The position numbers and the translations under genes are program-made. Below are positions 1 to 6,189 of a stretch of 7,390 nt of DNA, one piece after another. The stretch is from a bacterium HR32 (lineage in GTDB: Bacteria; Sysuimicrobiota; Sysuimicrobiia; Sysuimicrobiales; Sysuimicrobiaceae): assembly GCA_002898935.1 (NCBI GenBank), contig BEII01000078.1, positions 1 through 7,390 of the forward strand, read 5' to 3'. The first letter of the stretch is position 1; every line of letters starts with the position of its first letter. The notes under the pieces are model-generated. The model made no database searches, was not told the DNA's origin, and was given only the letters and a program-made list of their open reading frames with translations.

Positions 1-540
1 CAGGGACGGCACGTACAGGCCCAGGCCCGCAGCCCGCCGCTCGATGCGCCGCCGGACCAGGTACAGGCGCCGCTCCAGCGCCTCCAGGTCTTGTTCCCCC
101 GGGGCCGTGAGGAGGGCCTGCTCGATGCGGGGTAGGGTGCGCAGGGCGTACTCGCCCAGGGCCTGCGGCTGGACGGGGGGCGTGCGCCAGCCCAGGCGGC
201 GCAGGCCCGCGCGTTCGAACTCCTCCTCGCAGACCGCGCGGCAGGCCCGGTAGGCGTCCTCCTGCGCGGGGAAGAAGAAGACACCGACGGCAAGCGGCCG
301 CTCGTCCCCGCGGTAGCCCATCTCCCGCAGGACCCGCGCGAACAGGCCGTGCGGGATCTGCGTCAGGATGCCAGCGCCGTCCCCGGTGCGGCCGTCTGCA
401 GCCTGCGCACCCCGGTGCGCGAGGTTGCGCAGTGCCGCGAGGGCGGCCTGCAGCACGCCGTGTGAAGCTGGCGCGTGCAGCCGCGCCACGAACCCCACCC
501 CGCACGCGTCGCGCTCGGGCAGCGCGGCCAGAGACGTCAC
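1..540 (-). CDS. gltB: Glutamate synthase large subunit, N-terminal part (cut by left edge)
   Basis: Minus-strand reading from GTG at 540 gives 180 residues and is still open at base 1. It matches the class II glutamine amidotransferase domain of glutamate synthase, which releases ammonia from glutamine to convert 2-oxoglutarate to glutamate. A short 12-residue propeptide (VTSLAALPERDA) precedes the catalytic CGVGF; in this family Cys13 becomes the N-terminal nucleophile after processing. Further GltB signatures are LAHRGAQAADGRTGDGAGI (about residues 39-57), the GWR...LGEYALRTLPRIEQ stretch and ERRLYLVRRRIE near the edge. A GAGGAGG ribosome binding site lies at 552-558. An in-frame TTG further upstream (about 583-585) sits inside the terminator hairpin, so GTG 540 is preferred. 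The gene follows a riboswitch leader and has its own promoter. The FMN/synthase and Fe-S domains would lie beyond the window. Confidence 0.95.
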   Translation of the reverse strand, partial: MTSLAALPERDACGVGFVARLHAPASHGVLQAALAALRNLAHRGAQAADGRTGDGAGILTQIPHGLFARVLREMGYRGDERPLAVGVFFFPAQEDAYRACRAVCEEEFERAGLRRLGWRTPPVQPQALGEYALRTLPRIEQALLTAPGEQDLEALERRLYLVRRRIERRAAGLGLYVPSL

Positions 541-583
541 GGTCCCGGCTTCCTCCTCGTCCTGCGAGATCTTGAGATAACCC

Positions 584-629
584 AAAGCCCGAGGGGGCCT
601 CGTCCTGAGGAACCTCCCCCTCGGGCTTT
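584..629 (-). terminator. Intrinsic terminator/attenuator in the gltB leader
   Basis: Two arms, 584-597 and 616-629, form a perfect 14-bp inverted repeat (AAAGCCCGAGGGGG with CCCCCTCGGGCTTT). An inner CCTC/GAGG stem makes the hairpin longer still. Read towards gltB, it ends in CGGGCTTTGGGTTAT, a modest T-rich tract. It lies about 45-90 bases before the gltB start and downstream of the promoter at 746-774, so it acts inside the leader. Its 5' arm overlaps the conserved AAAAGCCCG end of the riboswitch aptamer, so aptamer folding and terminator folding should exclude each other. On the plus strand the repeat is followed by TTTTG, but no plus-strand gene ends nearby. Confidence 0.85.
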
Positions 630-731
630 TGTCCCGACGGTGTAGCGAGCCCGTTGCCCGCCTGCGCCGCTCGGCCCGGACCGGCCTGGGTCAGGCCGCG
701 GAACCCTAGGCGCACTCCCTCACGAGAGCGA
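611..731 (-). ncRNA. ykkC-family riboswitch aptamer, probably ppGpp-sensing (subtype 2a)
   Basis: Read on the minus strand, the leader contains the hallmark ykkC blocks in order. These are CTAGGGTTCCG (709-699), a 7-bp hairpin CGGCCTG-ACC-CAGGCCG (698-682), GTCCGGGCCGAG, a CGAGC...GCTCG helix, then ACACCG (643 leftwards) and CGGGACAAAAGCCCG (636-622). A further small hairpin CTCTC-GTGA-GGGAG (728-715) precedes them, in the place of an added P0 helix. Members of this superfamily bind guanidine, ppGpp, PRPP or nucleoside diphosphates depending on subtype. Subtype 2a (ppGpp) is known upstream of branched-chain amino acid genes and, as I recall, glutamate synthase genes, so gltB downstream favours ppGpp. 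Ligand binding should hold AAAAGCCCG in the aptamer and block the terminator, making an ON switch. Family membership is secure from conserved sequence; the ligand is inferred from gene context. Confidence 0.82.
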
Positions 732-745
732 TCGCGTTTCTTTGT

Positions 746-774
746 TAGATAGCAGTGCCGGGTTTGGGTGTCAA
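746..774 (-). promoter_or_regulatory. Sigma-70-type promoter of the gltB riboswitch leader
   Basis: The minus strand carries a perfect -35 box TTGACA (774-769), a 17-base spacer and TATCTA (751-746) as -10. TGC just before the -10 box gives an extended -10 element. The -35 box overlaps the TGA stop codon of perR (773-771). Transcription would start near 739, just before the first hairpin of the riboswitch leader, which is where an aptamer transcript should begin. gltB is therefore likely transcribed independently of perR. Confidence 0.7.
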
Positions 775-1235
775 CGGGAACGTCCGGGATCCTCGAATCC
801 CTGGGGCGCCGGAGGGTCCGGGCACCGGTCGCAGCGGCCGCGGAAGACCAACACCGCACCGTCCACGGTTCGGGCGCGCACGCGGCGTCGCGCCAGGGGC
901 AGCAGGACCGTCGGGTCCACGGGCAGGTCGACGAGCCTTCCACAACGCGTGCACACGAAGTGCGCGTGGGCTCGAACCTGCACGTCCCAGCGGACCGCAC
1001 CGGAGCCCACGGGTAGCGGCTGCACCAACCCTGCGTGCTCCATGTCCCGGAGGACGGAGTACACGGTCTTCAAGGTCACGTGCGGCATGCGGAGCACCAC
1101 GCGTGCATGGACCTGCTCTGCCGTGGGGTGGTCGGGCAGGTCCGCCAAGGCCTCGAACACGGCCAGCCGCTGCGGGGTGATCCGGAGCCGCCGCAGCCGG
1201 AAGGTTTCTGCCGCTCGCGCGGGGTCGTAGCCCAA
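771..1235 (-). CDS. perR: PerR-type Fur-family metalloregulator
   Basis: This 154-residue protein is the usual Fur/PerR length. A winged-helix DNA-binding domain (about 13-75) contains RITPQRLAVFEAL and the recognition helix VTLKTVYSVLRDME. The C-terminal dimerisation domain has two CxxC pairs, C95/C98 and C135/C138, for structural zinc. Regulatory-metal residues H36, D84, H90, H92 and D103 match Bacillus subtilis PerR H37, D85, H91, H93 and D104 one for one. The Asp at the last site is typical of PerR, where Fe-bound protein is oxidised by peroxide; Fur has Glu there. TTG at 1235 is the best start: it aligns with the family N-terminus and no ATG or GTG lies close upstream. It has no clear ribosome binding site, so the start is less certain. 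Divergent orientation suggests that it regulates the transport operon. Mn, Ni or Zn sensing remains possible. Confidence 0.9.
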   Translation of the reverse strand: MGYDPARAAETFRLRRLRITPQRLAVFEALADLPDHPTAEQVHARVVLRMPHVTLKTVYSVLRDMEHAGLVQPLPVGSGAVRWDVQVRAHAHFVCTRCGRLVDLPVDPTVLLPLARRRVRARTVDGAVLVFRGRCDRCPDPPAPQGFEDPGRSR

Positions 1236-1270
1236 GGGAAGTCGTTGTCTATTGGAAGGGACTGGAAGGA

Positions 1271-1303
1271 GGCCGGAGCCCGCGCCGCGAGCCCGCTCCG
1301 GCC
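1271..1303 (-). repeat. GC-rich hairpin in the presumed perR 5' leader
   Basis: GGCCGGAGC (1271-1279) and GCTCCGGCC (1295-1303) are a perfect 9-bp inverted repeat around a 15-base loop. The repeat lies 36 bases upstream of the perR TTG start. It has no T-tract on either side in either direction, so a classical terminator is unlikely. It could influence translation or stability of the perR mRNA, or may be a by-product of high GC content. Confidence 0.45.
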
Positions 1304-1321
1304 AGCCCCACCCAACACCCC

Positions 1322-1348
1322 TTGACTCTCAAATTCATGACCTATGCT
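1322..1348 (+). promoter_or_regulatory. Candidate promoter of the methyltransferase-transporter operon
   Basis: TTGACT (1322-1327) is a five-of-six match to the -35 box, and TATGCT (1343-1348) a four-of-six match to the -10 box, with a short 15-base spacer. This is the most AT-rich stretch in the window and sits between two divergent genes, which supports a promoter here. A start near 1355 would leave a leader of about 60 bases before the GTG at 1415. The short spacer suggests a weak or activator-dependent promoter. Confidence 0.5.
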
Positions 1349-1373
1349 ATCAACAATGTCTTAGACGCGTCTA
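1344..1373 (-). promoter_or_regulatory. Weak candidate promoter for perR
   Basis: On the minus strand TAGACG (1373-1368) and TAGCAT (1349-1344) each match four of six consensus bases at an 18-base spacing. The -35 half would lie inside the 12-bp palindrome, and the -10 half would overlap the -10 box of the opposite promoter. This is compatible with back-to-back promoters sharing an operator and with autoregulation of perR. The matches are modest, so it is only a suggestion. Confidence 0.25.
1362..1373. promoter_or_regulatory. Perfect 12-bp palindrome, possible operator
   Basis: TAGACGCGTCTA is a perfect inverted repeat located just downstream of the candidate -10 box of the plus-strand operon. 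It is about 30 bases ahead of the ribosome binding site. A dimeric repressor bound here could block the operon and perR together. It does not resemble the AT-rich 7-1-7 PerR or Fur box consensus, so if the divergent regulator binds it, the site is lineage-specific. Confidence 0.4.
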
Positions 1374-1414
1374 GGCGTAGCGATTCGGCGGCCCTGAGAT
1401 AGGAGGGGAGAGCT

Positions 1415-2146
1415 GTGGCGACCCAGCGTGGCCAGGAACAGGATGTGCACCGTGCCTTCGCAAGGTACTGGGACCAGAGGGCGCAGGACTACGATCTCGA
1501 GCCCCAGCACGTGTTCTGCTCAGAGGAAGAGCGTGGCTTCTGGGTCGGGCTTCTGGGGGAGCTGTGCCGCGGGCGGCCCAGTGTGGTCCTGGACGTGGGC
1601 ACTGGCACGGGGTTCTTGGCGCTCATGCTGGCCGAGCTTGGCCACGCGGTCACAGGCGTGGATCTCTCTACCCGGATGCTGGACCAGGCCAGGATCAAGG
1701 CTGACCGCCAGGGAGTACGGCTCGACCTGCGGGAGGCCCCCGCCGAACGAACCGGGCTTCCGGCCGGGACCTTTGATCTAGTGATCAGCCGGCACGTGCT
1801 GTGGAACGTGCTAGACCCCGCGCTGGCCTTGCAGGAGTGGGTCCGGGTAACGCGGCCCGGTGGCCTCGTGGTGGCCATCGACGGGTGCTTCCAACCCGCC
1901 CCGGACCGTTGGAGGGATTTCCGCGAAGCCTTCGAGGCCCTCCCCTTCGTGGGCGGTGTGCCTCCGGAGGTAAGCCTGCGCTTCTTTGAACAGGCGGGCC
2001 TCAAGGCGTGCACGTACCGGTGGCTCGACGAGTTGCGCGACTTGCGCGCGAGAGCCCTCCCCCCGGAGGTTGCCGAGCCGCTCGCGGGCCACCGGTACTA
2101 TCTGGTACGGGGCGCCAAGCCCGCCCTCGCGGAGGCGGCACCGTGA
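1415..2146 (+). CDS. Class I SAM-dependent methyltransferase
   Basis: The 243-residue protein has a complete methyltransferase core of the type 11/25 kind, which moves a methyl group from S-adenosylmethionine to an unknown acceptor. Motif I VVLDVGTGTGF is at 57-67 and the ribose-binding acidic motif GVDLS at 81-85. Motif IV FDLVISRHVLWNV is at 120-132 and VTRPGG at 145-150. It begins with the common YWDQRAQDYD cap helix (18-27), and no signal peptide is seen, so it is cytoplasmic. GTG 1415 is chosen because AGGAGG (1401-1406) lies 8 bases before it. It is the first gene of the operon and overlaps the following binding-protein gene by four bases (GTGA). The tight coupling suggests that its substrate is related to what the transporter handles, perhaps a metal-binding small molecule. 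This is inference; no residues identify the acceptor. Confidence 0.9.
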   Translation: MATQRGQEQDVHRAFARYWDQRAQDYDLEPQHVFCSEEERGFWVGLLGELCRGRPSVVLDVGTGTGFLALMLAELGHAVTGVDLSTRMLDQARIKADRQGVRLDLREAPAERTGLPAGTFDLVISRHVLWNVLDPALALQEWVRVTRPGGLVVAIDGCFQPAPDRWRDFREAFEALPFVGGVPPEVSLRFFEQAGLKACTYRWLDELRDLRARALPPEVAEPLAGHRYYLVRGAKPALAEAAP

Positions 2147-3654
2147 GCCGTCCTGCCTGGGTCCGGTGGTCTGCCTGGATCTTGCTGTGCGCCCCGCTCG
2201 CGCTGCCCGCGGCGACCCTCCAGGCAGCGCCGTCCAAGCGGCTGGTCATCTCCCAAATCGAAGAAACCCGTGACCTGCGCACCCTGGACCCGCTGTGGAG
2301 CATGGACGTCCCCATTCCCGGGCTCATGGTCTGCGACTCCCTCGTGCGCCGCACTCCTGAGGGCGGCTTCCGGCCCCTGCTCGCCCAGTCCATCCAGCGG
2401 GTCAGCTCCCGCGTCTGGCGCATCCAGCTGCGCGGCGGAGTTCGGTTCAGCGACGGCTCGCCCCTCACCGCGGGAGACGTGAAGGCCACCTTGGACTACA
2501 TCCGGGATCCGCAGTCGCGGTCGGGTATGCGGCGCATGGTCTCTTACGTAGATGAGGTGCGGGTACTAAACCCACGGACCGTTGACGTAGTGACCTCTGT
2601 CCCTCACGCCCTACAGGCCCACTTCCTCGTGCCAGTACCCATCCTGTCGCGCCAGCAGTTGGATCGCGGCGGCGAGCACCGCCGAAAGCCCGTCTGCACC
2701 GGGCCTTACGTACTGGACGGGTGGGACCCCGGAAGCTCCGTGCGCTTGCGCCGCAACCCCCTGTACTGGGGCCGGGACGCCTATTGGGACGAGGTCGTGG
2801 TCCGCGCCGTCCCGGAACCGGCTACCCGGCTCGCGGACCTGTTGAGCGGCGGCGCGCAGCTGGTGGGCGACTTGCTGCCCGAGATGGTCCCGAGGGTCCG
2901 CGGGGCGGGTTACCGCGTGCTGGTAGAGCTTGGTGTGCGGACCGCCTACCTCACATTCCTGTTCAAGCCGCCGTTTCACGACGCTCGAGTGCGCCGGGCC
3001 GTCTACCACGCCCTAGACCGGGCCGCGCTGTCGCGGGCCGTGTTCGGGGAGTTTGCGGCTCCGGCTGTGTCCGTCGTCCCGAGGGGGTTTGGTGGGTACG
3101 CGGAGGTGTTCCCCCTCAGCGACTACGACCCTCCGCGGGCCCGGGCGCTGCTGCGCGAAGCGGGCGTTCCCCTGCCACTTCGCGTCAGCCTGGACACCGC
3201 AGCCTCTTGGGTCACGCTGGCCCAGGTGGCCCAGGCGCAGCTTAGGGAGGCCGGGATCGAGACGGAGATCACCGTCCTCGACCGCGCCCTCGTGTTCGAC
3301 CCTCAGCGGCTGCGGGATGCGGACGGCGGCCGGATCATCCTGTTCCTGGCGCTGGACAACCACATGTTCGACGCCATGCGCCCGTTCGAAGCGTTCCTGG
3401 CGGCCCAGTCTTTCCTGAAGGCCATGGGCTACCAGCCTGACGCGGAGACCGACCGGCTCATCCAAGCCTACGTGGGCGAGGAGGACGTGCGGCGCCGCCT
3501 CGACCTGAGCCGCGCCATCCAGCTACGGGCCAAGTCCCAGGCGCCGGTGGTCTGGCTCTTGTACCCTGACCTGATCTACGCCTTGTCGGGCGCGGTCCGG
3601 TGGCCGGGTAGCCGCGCGGGCCGCATCGAGATCCGCGACGTGTGGCCGCGATGA
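2143..3654 (+). CDS. Family 5 substrate-binding protein of a Ni/peptide-type ABC transporter
   Basis: The 503-residue protein belongs to the SBP_bac_5 family (DppA, OppA, NikA) and captures ligand outside the membrane for the adjoining permease. Residues 1-28 form a signal peptide with a hydrophobic core (WILLCAPLALPA) and probable cleavage after LQA. The Cys in ILLC is not in a proper lipobox, so it is probably not a lipoprotein. Family signatures include RIQLRGGVRFSDGSPLTAGDV (about 93-113), CTGPYVLDGWDPGSSVRLRRNPLYWG (185-210) and ARVRRAVYHALDRAAL (281-296). GTG 2143 overlaps the methyltransferase stop, with GGAGG (2131-2135) seven bases ahead. The reading frame continues upstream, but only inside the methyltransferase gene. 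Ligand is not identifiable from sequence alone; nickel, a metal chelate or a small peptide are all possible. Confidence 0.92.
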   Translation: MSRPAWVRWSAWILLCAPLALPAATLQAAPSKRLVISQIEETRDLRTLDPLWSMDVPIPGLMVCDSLVRRTPEGGFRPLLAQSIQRVSSRVWRIQLRGGVRFSDGSPLTAGDVKATLDYIRDPQSRSGMRRMVSYVDEVRVLNPRTVDVVTSVPHALQAHFLVPVPILSRQQLDRGGEHRRKPVCTGPYVLDGWDPGSSVRLRRNPLYWGRDAYWDEVVVRAVPEPATRLADLLSGGAQLVGDLLPEMVPRVRGAGYRVLVELGVRTAYLTFLFKPPFHDARVRRAVYHALDRAALSRAVFGEFAAPAVSVVPRGFGGYAEVFPLSDYDPPRARALLREAGVPLPLRVSLDTAASWVTLAQVAQAQLREAGIETEITVLDRALVFDPQRLRDADGGRIILFLALDNHMFDAMRPFEAFLAAQSFLKAMGYQPDAETDRLIQAYVGEEDVRRRLDLSRAIQLRAKSQAPVVWLLYPDLIYALSGAVRWPGSRAGRIEIRDVWPR

Positions 3655-4598
3655 CCTGGGCGCCGCCGTGGGCGTGGGTTCTGAGAGGTGCCGTGCTTCG
3701 GGCGGCCGCAGGGTTCGCGTGGCTCGCGTTGGTGTTACTGGCGCTCCAGTGGGTGGCGGTGTACACGTTCGACCCCGTGGCCGCCCTGCTGCCTGCGGAC
3801 GCGTCTGCGGTGGAGGTTCGCGCCCTGCGAGAGGCTCTGGGTCTGGACCGACCCGCCGTGGTGCGCGTGGCCGAAGCCCTGCTGCGCAGCCTCCGCGGTG
3901 ACTTCGGGGAGTCGTGGCGGTTGCGCCAGCCGGCGTGGGATCTCGTCCGGCAGCACCTCGACTTCACGTTGCGACTTGCAGGGGTCGCCGCGCCCGTAGC
4001 GTTCGCGGGCGGCCCAACGCTGGCGGTGGCCCTGGCGTTCGTCCAGGTCCGAGGGCGGTTGGGGGGACTGGGGACCCTCGCGCTTGCGGCGCAAGGGGTG
4101 CCGGGGTTCGCGGTGGCCGTCCTGGCGGTGCACCTCGTGGCCGTGCAGTGGAGACTCGCCCCTGCCTCCGGCCCGGGCACGGTTTGGCTGGCAGGGCTCC
4201 TGTTGGGGAGCGGGATGGCCGTCCGCACCGCCGTGCTGCTCGAGCAACGGCTAGCGCGGCTGCACCAGGAGCCCTTCGTCCTCGCTGCGTTGGCCCGCGG
4301 GGTACGGCCCGGGGAGGTGTACCGCCGGCACCTGGTGCGCCCGGCGTTGGGCCTGTTCCTCGGGTACGGATCCCTCCAGGCGGGCTTCCTCCTTTCAGGC
4401 TCCCTGGTAGTCGAGACGGTATTCGCGTATCCAGGGCTCGGATCTCTGCTGGTGTCCGCAGCTGCGAGCCGCGACGTGCCGGTGTTGACCTGCGGGGTGG
4501 CGGCCGTCGGTACCACGTTCGTTGTGGTCCGGACCGTGGCGGACGCGCTGCAACGGCTCGCCGACCCCCGTATGCACGACCGATGGGCGCTGCCGTAG
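3651..4598 (+). CDS. ABC transporter permease, DppB/NikB type
   Basis: The 315-residue membrane protein is the first of two permeases forming the channel. The N-terminal helix (about 18-38) is followed by the family segment FDPVAALLPADASAVEVRALREALGLDRP (40-68) and LRGDFGESW. The cytoplasmic EAA coupling loop, which contacts the ATPase, is EPFVLAALARGVRPGEVYRRHLVRPA (207-232). SGSLVVETVFAYPGLGSLLVSA (249-270) and the ending LADPRMH are also typical of DppB/NikB. ATG 3651 overlaps the previous stop in an ATGA junction. A GTG nine bases upstream (3642) is in frame and cannot be excluded. Translation is probably coupled, as no strong ribosome binding site is visible. Homology is clear, but similarity alone does not separate nickel from peptide transport, so no symbol is given. 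Confidence 0.92.
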   Translation: MTWAPPWAWVLRGAVLRAAAGFAWLALVLLALQWVAVYTFDPVAALLPADASAVEVRALREALGLDRPAVVRVAEALLRSLRGDFGESWRLRQPAWDLVRQHLDFTLRLAGVAAPVAFAGGPTLAVALAFVQVRGRLGGLGTLALAAQGVPGFAVAVLAVHLVAVQWRLAPASGPGTVWLAGLLLGSGMAVRTAVLLEQRLARLHQEPFVLAALARGVRPGEVYRRHLVRPALGLFLGYGSLQAGFLLSGSLVVETVFAYPGLGSLLVSAAASRDVPVLTCGVAAVGTTFVVVRTVADALQRLADPRMHDRWALP

Positions 4599-5419
4599 TT
4601 CGCACGCGTCTGGCGCACCCCGCCGCCTGGGCGCTGGTGGTGGTCGCTCTGGTCGTGGCAGGCCCGATCGGCTTGGACGCCGCGCGTGTGCTGGACGACC
4701 CGGTACGGCCGGCGCTTGACCGCCGTTTGGAGCCCCCGTTGCACGGCTCGGTCTTGGGGACCGACCACCTGGGCCGCGACGTCCTGAGTCGTGTGGTTCA
4801 CGGCACGGTGCCGACCCTGGCCTCTGCGCTGCTGGGCCTGCTGGCCGCGGCAATCCTGGGCGTCGCGGGGGCGCTGGCTGCAGGGTTCCCCGCCGCTGGA
4901 CGCTGGCAACGCCTGCCGAGTTGGATCGCCCAGGGGTTGTTGGCGTGGCCAGGCGCGCTGACGGCCCTGGTCCTGGTGGCCGTGCTCGGGCGTGGAGAGT
5001 GGGCCTTGGTGATGGCCGTCGTACTCCAAGTCTGGCCAGACTTGCAGTGGACGCTGGAGCGGGAGGTGCGCGCGCTTTCCGCCCAGCCCTTCGTGGAGGC
5101 TGCCCGCGCCCTCGGCTACGGACCCCTGCGGATCCTCACGAGCGAACTCCTTCCCCACCTCCTGCCCTCCGTGGCGATCCTGACGCTGCTGCACCTGCGG
5201 CAGTCCGTCATGCTGGTGTCGACCCTGGCGTTTCTGGGCCTGGGGCCTCCGCCGCCCACACCCACGTGGGGCGGCATGGTGGCGGAAGGCCGTCCGTACC
5301 TGCCGGACGCTTGGTGGCCTGTGGTCTTTCCGGTGGTGGCGTTGAGCGCGTGCCTGTGGTTCGGAGGAGCCCTGGCTCGAGGTCTCACCGCTCGCCGGGC
5401 CGGCGGAGGGAGTTCGTGA
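4583..5419 (+). CDS. ABC transporter permease, DppC/NikC type
   Basis: The 278-residue second permease pairs with the preceding one. A first membrane helix (about 14-32) is followed by the signature VLGTDHLGRDVLSRVVHGTVPTLAS (57-81). The EAA coupling loop is QPFVEAARALGYGPLRILTSELLPHLLP (168-195), and LAFLGLGPPPPTPTWGGMVAEGRPYL (215-240) is the usual conserved C-terminal loop. Length is close to NikC of known nickel transporters. ATG 4583 lies 16 bases inside the upstream permease gene; no ribosome binding site is obvious, so translational coupling is likely. The frame is open far upstream, but that part is only an out-of-frame shadow of the first permease. Confidence 0.92.
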   Translation: MGAAVVRTRLAHPAAWALVVVALVVAGPIGLDAARVLDDPVRPALDRRLEPPLHGSVLGTDHLGRDVLSRVVHGTVPTLASALLGLLAAAILGVAGALAAGFPAAGRWQRLPSWIAQGLLAWPGALTALVLVAVLGRGEWALVMAVVLQVWPDLQWTLEREVRALSAQPFVEAARALGYGPLRILTSELLPHLLPSVAILTLLHLRQSVMLVSTLAFLGLGPPPPTPTWGGMVAEGRPYLPDAWWPVVFPVVALSACLWFGGALARGLTARRAGGGSS

Positions 5420-6189
5420 GCGCAGTGGTGGTGGAGGTACGAGACCTGCGGGTGACTTACCCCGCAGGGCGGACAGCGCGCCCGATCCTGGACGGAGTGA
5501 GCTTTGCGCTCCGAGAGGGCGAGTGCGTCGCCTTGGTGGGCGAGTCGGGCGCCGGCAAGTCCACCGTGGCCTTGGCACTGTTGGGACTCTTGGCGTGGAA
5601 GTCCGCGCGCGCCGAAGGGGCGGTCCGCTGGCGCGGCCGACCCGTTGATGGCAAGGCCTGGGAGCGCCTTCGGGGTCGGGCCATCGGGTACGTGCCGCAG
5701 GAACCGCAGGCCGCCCTGAACCCCTACGTTCGGTGTGGAGAGCACGTACGGGAGACGTTGCGGCTCCCGCGGCAGGTGGCCGCGGACCGGGTGGCAGAGT
5801 TACTGCGCCGGGTCGGTCTGGACCCCGCCGTGGGGTCGTCCTTCCCCCACCAGGTCTCCGGCGGCATGGCTCAACGGCTGCTGTTGGCCGCAGCCCTCGC
5901 GAACGACCCCGACCTCCTCCTCCTGGACGAACCCACGGCTGCTGTGGACCAGACCACGCAGGCCCGCATGCTGGCGCTGGTCCGGCAGCACGTGACGCAG
6001 GGCAACGCGTCCGCCCTGATCATCACCCACGACCTGTCCACCGCCGTCGGGACCTGCCAGCGGATCCTCGTGCTGCACGCAGGGCGGTTGGTGGAGGACG
6101 CTCCGACCGAGGAGCTCCTCCGGCGTCCCCGGCACCCGTACGCGGCGGCGTGGGTCGCGGCGACGGAGGCCTTGGCCCGTGGCGCGTGA
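5416..6189 (+). CDS. ABC transporter ATPase, NikD type
   Basis: The 257-residue nucleotide-binding subunit powers the transporter. It has Walker A GESGAGKS (42-49), Q-loop VPQEPQAALNP (Q95), signature VSGGMAQR (147-154), Walker B LLLLDEP (167-173) and the switch histidine ITHD (H205). It stops soon after RHPYAAAW (239-246), so it lacks the cysteine-rich C-terminal extension found in most OppD/DppD proteins. This length fits NikD (about 254 residues) better. GTG 5416 overlaps the upstream stop by four bases, with GGAGGGA (5405-5411) as ribosome binding site. It should form a heterodimer with the next gene product. Confidence 0.93.
   Translation: MSAVVVEVRDLRVTYPAGRTARPILDGVSFALREGECVALVGESGAGKSTVALALLGLLAWKSARAEGAVRWRGRPVDGKAWERLRGRAIGYVPQEPQAALNPYVRCGEHVRETLRLPRQVAADRVAELLRRVGLDPAVGSSFPHQVSGGMAQRLLLAAALANDPDLLLLDEPTAAVDQTTQARMLALVRQHVTQGNASALIITHDLSTAVGTCQRILVLHAGRLVEDAPTEELLRRPRHPYAAAWVAATEALARGA

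Noticed and set aside
584..629. Terminator for a plus-strand gene
   Set aside because: The plus-strand side does end in TTTT, but no plus-strand gene ends nearby. The overlap with the riboswitch aptamer explains the hairpin on the minus strand.
541..740. T-box leader controlling gltB
   Set aside because: No T-box motif (AGGGTGG-like) or specifier loop was seen, while the ykkC conserved blocks are all present.
742..1230. Long plus-strand open frames over the regulator region
   Set aside because: They are antisense to the PerR-type gene, rich in Arg and Ser, and have no recognisable domain or ribosome binding site.
2143..2230. Lipoprotein signal in the first binding protein
   Set aside because: The ILLC sequence has Leu just before Cys, where a small residue is needed, and the Cys is followed by more hydrophobic core. 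A Sec-type cleavage after LQA fits better.
3458..5578. A 706-residue open frame on the minus strand
   Set aside because: It lies antisense to the two permeases and the binding-protein end. Its product is low-complexity Arg/Pro/Ser/Thr-rich sequence typical of GC-driven shadow frames, and the plus-strand genes have clear family motifs.
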